In this document: one piece after another, positions 5,888-6,011 of the stretch
Position numbering within the stretch: the stretch's first letter is position 1
Layout of the letters: every line of letters begins with the position of its first letter
Origin: an uncultured bacterium
GTDB lineage: Bacteria; Actinomycetota; Thermoleophilia; BMS3ABIN01
NCBI GenBank assembly: GCA_913009925.1
Contig: CAJVWY010000078.1
Coordinates: forward strand, 1 to 6,011
Length of the DNA: 6,011 nucleotides
Direction of reading: 5' to 3'
Program-made: the position numbers and the translations under genes
Notes under the pieces: generated by a model
The model's input: the letters and a program-made list of their open reading frames with translations, nothing else
Databases searched by the model: none
Told to the model about the DNA's origin: nothing

Positions 5888-6011
5888 TCAGGTGGCCGCG
5901 CCCACTTCGCCGCCCTTGAGGCTCTCGTATCTCTCCATGGCCTCTGCCGCGGATGCGCCGTCGTGCACCACGGAACGCACGGCCTGGATCATGGCCACCG
6001 GGTCGTCCGCC
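5888..6011 (-). CDS. C-terminal end of a probable class I DhnA/FbaB/LsrF-type aldolase (5' part outside window)
   Basis: Only the last 40 codons are visible, ending in tandem stops TGA TAA. The tail reads DDPVAMIQAVRSVVHDGAS, then AAEAMERYESLKGG. This matches the usual end of the DhnA/archaeal-type class I fructose-bisphosphate aldolase family, which includes LsrF and the ADH synthases: a (D)PxxMxxAxxxxVHxGxxxxEA helix that follows the GRNxFQ strand. The Schiff-base lysine and phosphate-binding loops are outside the window, so the enzyme and its substrate are not proven. Thiazole synthase and other TIM-barrel enzymes have a similar DPVAM segment, but not the VHxGxS..EA continuation. It is co-directional with the dehydrogenase 106 bp downstream, which suggests a joint role in sugar or polyol breakdown. 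Confidence 0.6.
   Translation of the reverse strand, partial: ADDPVAMIQAVRSVVHDGASAAEAMERYESLKGGEVGAAT

Overview
The window reads as chromosomal DNA of a GC-rich bacterium. All five protein genes and the single tRNA lie on the minus strand, so transcription runs from high to low coordinates. The bacterial features are a full-length bacterial-type threonyl-tRNA synthetase, a glutamine-dependent NAD synthetase with a fused nitrilase domain, a lipobox-type lipoprotein and a tRNA with an encoded CCA end. The phylum cannot be fixed from the sequence alone. A deep-branching actinobacterial lineage, or a similar high-GC group, is my guess rather than a demonstrated assignment.

In transcription order: (1) 6011-5888 holds the last 40 codons of a protein that resembles the C-terminus of class I DhnA/FbaB/LsrF-type aldolases. 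(2) After a 106-bp gap, 5781-4750 encodes a complete zinc-dependent medium-chain dehydrogenase of the sorbitol/galactitol-phosphate/threonine dehydrogenase type. These two genes look like a small sugar or polyol catabolic unit that continues beyond the window. (3) 4749-4474 is a 276-bp non-coding stretch. It has inverted repeats near the dehydrogenase stop and a good sigma-70-type promoter (TTGCCA, 17 bp, TAAAAT) for the tRNA. (4) 4473-4398 is tRNA-Val(GAC), well formed except for C instead of U at position 33. (5) About 75 bp downstream (13 bp if an upstream GTG is used) is an exported lipoprotein with a PD40/TolB-like beta-propeller (4324-3074). (6) After roughly 120 bp come thrS (2952-1048) and, 45 bp later, nadE (1002 to beyond the left edge). 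Their spacing and order suggest one housekeeping operon for Thr-tRNA charging and NAD synthesis.

I found no CRISPR array, insertion sequence, phage gene or clearly new defence system. The points most worth a second look are the C33 valine tRNA with its symmetrical promoter and leader elements, the compositionally different lipoprotein gene beside that tRNA, and the dehydrogenase-aldolase pair at the right edge.
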